A DNA stretch of 64,000 nt, taken from positions 1 to 64,000 of the forward strand of contig JAJZVO010000020.1 in assembly GCA_021845665.1 (NCBI GenBank). Direction: 5' to 3'. The DNA is from Bacteroidota bacterium (lineage in GTDB: Bacteria > Bacteroidota > Ignavibacteria > Kryptoniales > JAKASW01). Shown one piece after another: positions 62,542 to 64,000 of the stretch. Position numbers and translations under genes: made by a program. Positions within the stretch are counted from its first letter, which is position 1, and each line of letters opens with the position of its first letter. The notes below the pieces were generated by a model. That model did no database searches, was not told the DNA's origin, and was given only the letters and a program-made list of their open reading frames with translations.

Positions 62542-63198
62542 TCAAGATCTCGATTTATTCAGCGAATTCAGAAAGAGATCTCTGGAACGCCAGTCGGTAT
62601 CGAACACGCCGCGCATCGACGTGGTCGTTGTCGCCGAGTTTTGTTTTTCCACTCCGCGCATCATCATGCACATGTGGACGGCTTCAACCATTACAGCCAC
62701 GCCGCGTGGATTGAGCGTTGACTCGATGTAATCGGCAATTTGCGTCGTCATTCTCTCCTGCACCTGGAGCCTGCGAGCGACCGCGTCGACGACCCTTGGG
62801 AGCTTGCTCAGTCCGACGATTTTGCCGGCAGCGTAATAAGCGACGTGGACCTTCCCGAAAAACGGAAGGAGATGATGTTCGCAGAGCGAGAAGAACTCAA
62901 TGTCACGGACCATTACCATTTCGTGGTATTCTTCCTCGAATACCGCAGACTTCAGAATTTCTATCGGATTCTCCCCGTACCCGCTCGTGAGAAACTTCCA
63001 CGCCTTCGCCGCTCTCTCCGGCGTCTTCAGCAAACCTTCCCTCTTCGGCTCCTCACCTGCTTCAAGAAGAAGAAGGTTATAGGCCTCCTGGAGCGGATCC
63101 AATTGATCAGCCGTCTCGATAGCGTTTTTGTCGGTTCGGATTACACGCGGGCTGAGTACATTTTTCCCCCTCGACAGTATCTGTGCAGTGTACGACAT
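62542..63198 (-). CDS. folE: GTP cyclohydrolase I
   Basis: A 218-aa enzyme making dihydroneopterin triphosphate, first step to folate and other pterins. Zinc and catalytic motifs: [27 protein letters not shown], and [12 protein letters not shown] precedes the ATG. Length is typical of the type IA enzyme. Confidence 0.97.
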   Translation of the reverse strand: MSYTAQILSRGKNVLSPRVIRTDKNAIETADQLDPLQEAYNLLLLEAGEEPKREGLLKTPERAAKAWKFLTSGYGENPIEILKSAVFEEEYHEMVMVRDIEFFSLCEHHLLPFFGKVHVAYYAAGKIVGLSKLPRVVDAVARRLQVQERMTTQIADYIESTLNPRGVAVMVEAVHMCMMMRGVEKQNSATTTTSMRGVFDTDWRSRDLFLNSLNKSRS

Positions 63199-63654
63199 TT
63201 TGATTATTCTCCTCAGTTAGTTCTTCTGTGTTTTACTGAAGCCAGAAGCATAACGGCATTCATTCTATCGAGACGTACCCCTTTTGCGGACGGCAGATTC
63301 TCCGTAACCCAATTCAAGGAAGAAACGGAGAGAGTTATGCAGGCGGCCCGGTAATCAGTTAAATCTGGCATACACCGAAATGGCTCGACCCGAGAACCGA
63401 AAGGGTCCCGGAAACGGAAAGGAAAGAATTGTCAGCTAACACCACATAACCGTTGCATGGGAATAGACCCGGATTGCAGTACTGACGTGACCGGACAGAC
63501 TCCGGCCACGGAAATGGTTCTTCAATTTGCACCTCATCTATCAAATGGCACACCGCTATATTCCGCTCAACGGTAGAGCGGTGCTGCTAAGTTGAACTGT
63601 ACTCTAACTATCGGACGCCAATGATGTAACTTTAATAATCCATTTCACTCAAGT
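63199..63654. other. intergenic stretch with a possible protein remnant
   Basis: 456 bp upstream of folE. A minus-strand stretch at about 63359-63590 is open and reads like part of a secreted beta-rich protein (IEEPFPWPESVRSRQYC, then NGYVVLADNSFLSVSGTLSV), but has no signal, start or Shine-Dalgarno. It may be another gene remnant. The folE promoter should also be here. Confidence 0.4.
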
Positions 63655-64000
63655 TCACTCTACATTGAAGGGCGGAGTGGTATATCCATCCTCAAGGAGC
63701 TTATCCTGGATATTCTGATGCAATGCTGAATAGATGAGCTGCATATTGGCGGGGGAATTCGTGTGAGCGTTGATCTGGTATCAGAAATAAAAAACGTCCA
63801 GCGCCGTCTGAAGGACGAAGGGCTGCAGATAATGAAGTATCTTTCCCGTCGCGCACGATTGCCGTGTAGTTCGTTATGTGGCCGCTAAGTAGGAACAAGT
63901 TGGGCATTGTCATTCCCTCGTTCTTCACGGTCTTTATCCTCGTTATGGGAAAATTGTGCTCAATTTTATCCCTGGTTATGTCGTTTATTTTTACCCTATC
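63655..64000 (-). pseudogene. mechanosensitive channel (MscS-type) gene, broken, runs off the window
   Basis: From the window edge the minus strand reads IEHNFPITRIKTVKNEGMTMPN, then LSGHITNYTAIVRDGK, the MscS beta-domain. The typical next segment is missing, and after a frame change near 63832-63850 the end of an MscS protein appears: QPFVLQTALDVFYF, an in-frame TGA (63781-63783), then YQINAHTNSPANMQLIYSALH and IQDKLLEDG, with TGA at 63655. So it carries a deletion, a frameshift and a nonsense codon. The 5' end with the membrane helices lies outside the window. Confidence 0.75.

Overview
The window is a bacterial chromosome segment of intermediate GC content with a Bacteroidota/Chlorobiota-like gene set. 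I infer the Ignavibacteria or a neighbouring FCB lineage. The reasons are an S46 dipeptidyl-peptidase, an M49 dipeptidyl-peptidase III, a DUF3109 protein inside the fatty-acid operon, DUF1573, PorV-like barrel proteins, secreted proteins with duplicated TonB_C domains, and a trigger factor with a degenerate middle domain. This assignment rests on gene content only. TTG and GTG starts preceded by good Shine-Dalgarno sequences are common (thiL, fabG, fabD, the GHL10 hydrolase, the ECF sigma factor).

Layout. 0.4-5.2 kb: a YacP-like nuclease and a DUF1573 protein face a protein-quality block on the minus strand, tRNA-Leu(TAG)-tig-clpP-[39-aa membrane ORF]-clpX. 5.8-19.5 kb: response regulator, thiL, GDPD phosphodiesterase, a lipoprotein, and a peptidase cluster (S46, M20, M49, PepD), with YwbE and J-domain proteins. 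19.7-25.4 kb: a frameshifted beta-propeller gene, an arsRNM-type arsenic operon with a clear promoter and operator, a lipoprotein serpin, an acyl-ACP thioesterase and an ORF6N protein. 25.5-31.6 kb: a large M16 peptidase, a DEAD-box helicase and murB. 31.9-34.6 kb: tandem PorV-like genes, the second one broken. 35-41.8 kb: DUF1015, era, glnB, carA with a coupled 35-aa ORF, an outer-membrane barrel and a lipoprotein. 42.4-48.4 kb: an ECF sigma/anti-sigma operon with two secreted double-TonB_C proteins, then a LonB-type protease. 48.4-52.1 kb: an AT-richer scar holding a restriction-modification locus whose methyltransferase is frameshifted in its catalytic motif, an ArsR regulator, and truncated SRPBCC and GH2 genes. 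52.1-63.2 kb: a long minus-strand run of core genes, folE-(zinc-finger ORF)-yceD-rpmF-plsX-fabH-fabD-DUF3109-fabG-acpP-fabF-rnc, followed by a GHL10 hydrolase and an MDR oxidoreductase. 63.6-64 kb: a broken mechanosensitive-channel gene running off the edge.

How the parts fit. The core blocks (proteostasis, cell wall, fatty acid and ribosome operon) are intact. At least seven accessory genes carry nonsense codons, frameshifts or truncations, so the window shows accessory-gene decay around intact housekeeping operons. Least explained by known families are the 39-aa ORF between clpP and clpX, the 35-aa ORF coupled to carA, a 21-bp phased AAGCA array at 34.7-34.85 kb, MITE-like inverted repeats at 24.7, 25.5 and 39.3 kb, and the sigma/anti-sigma/double-TonB_C operon.
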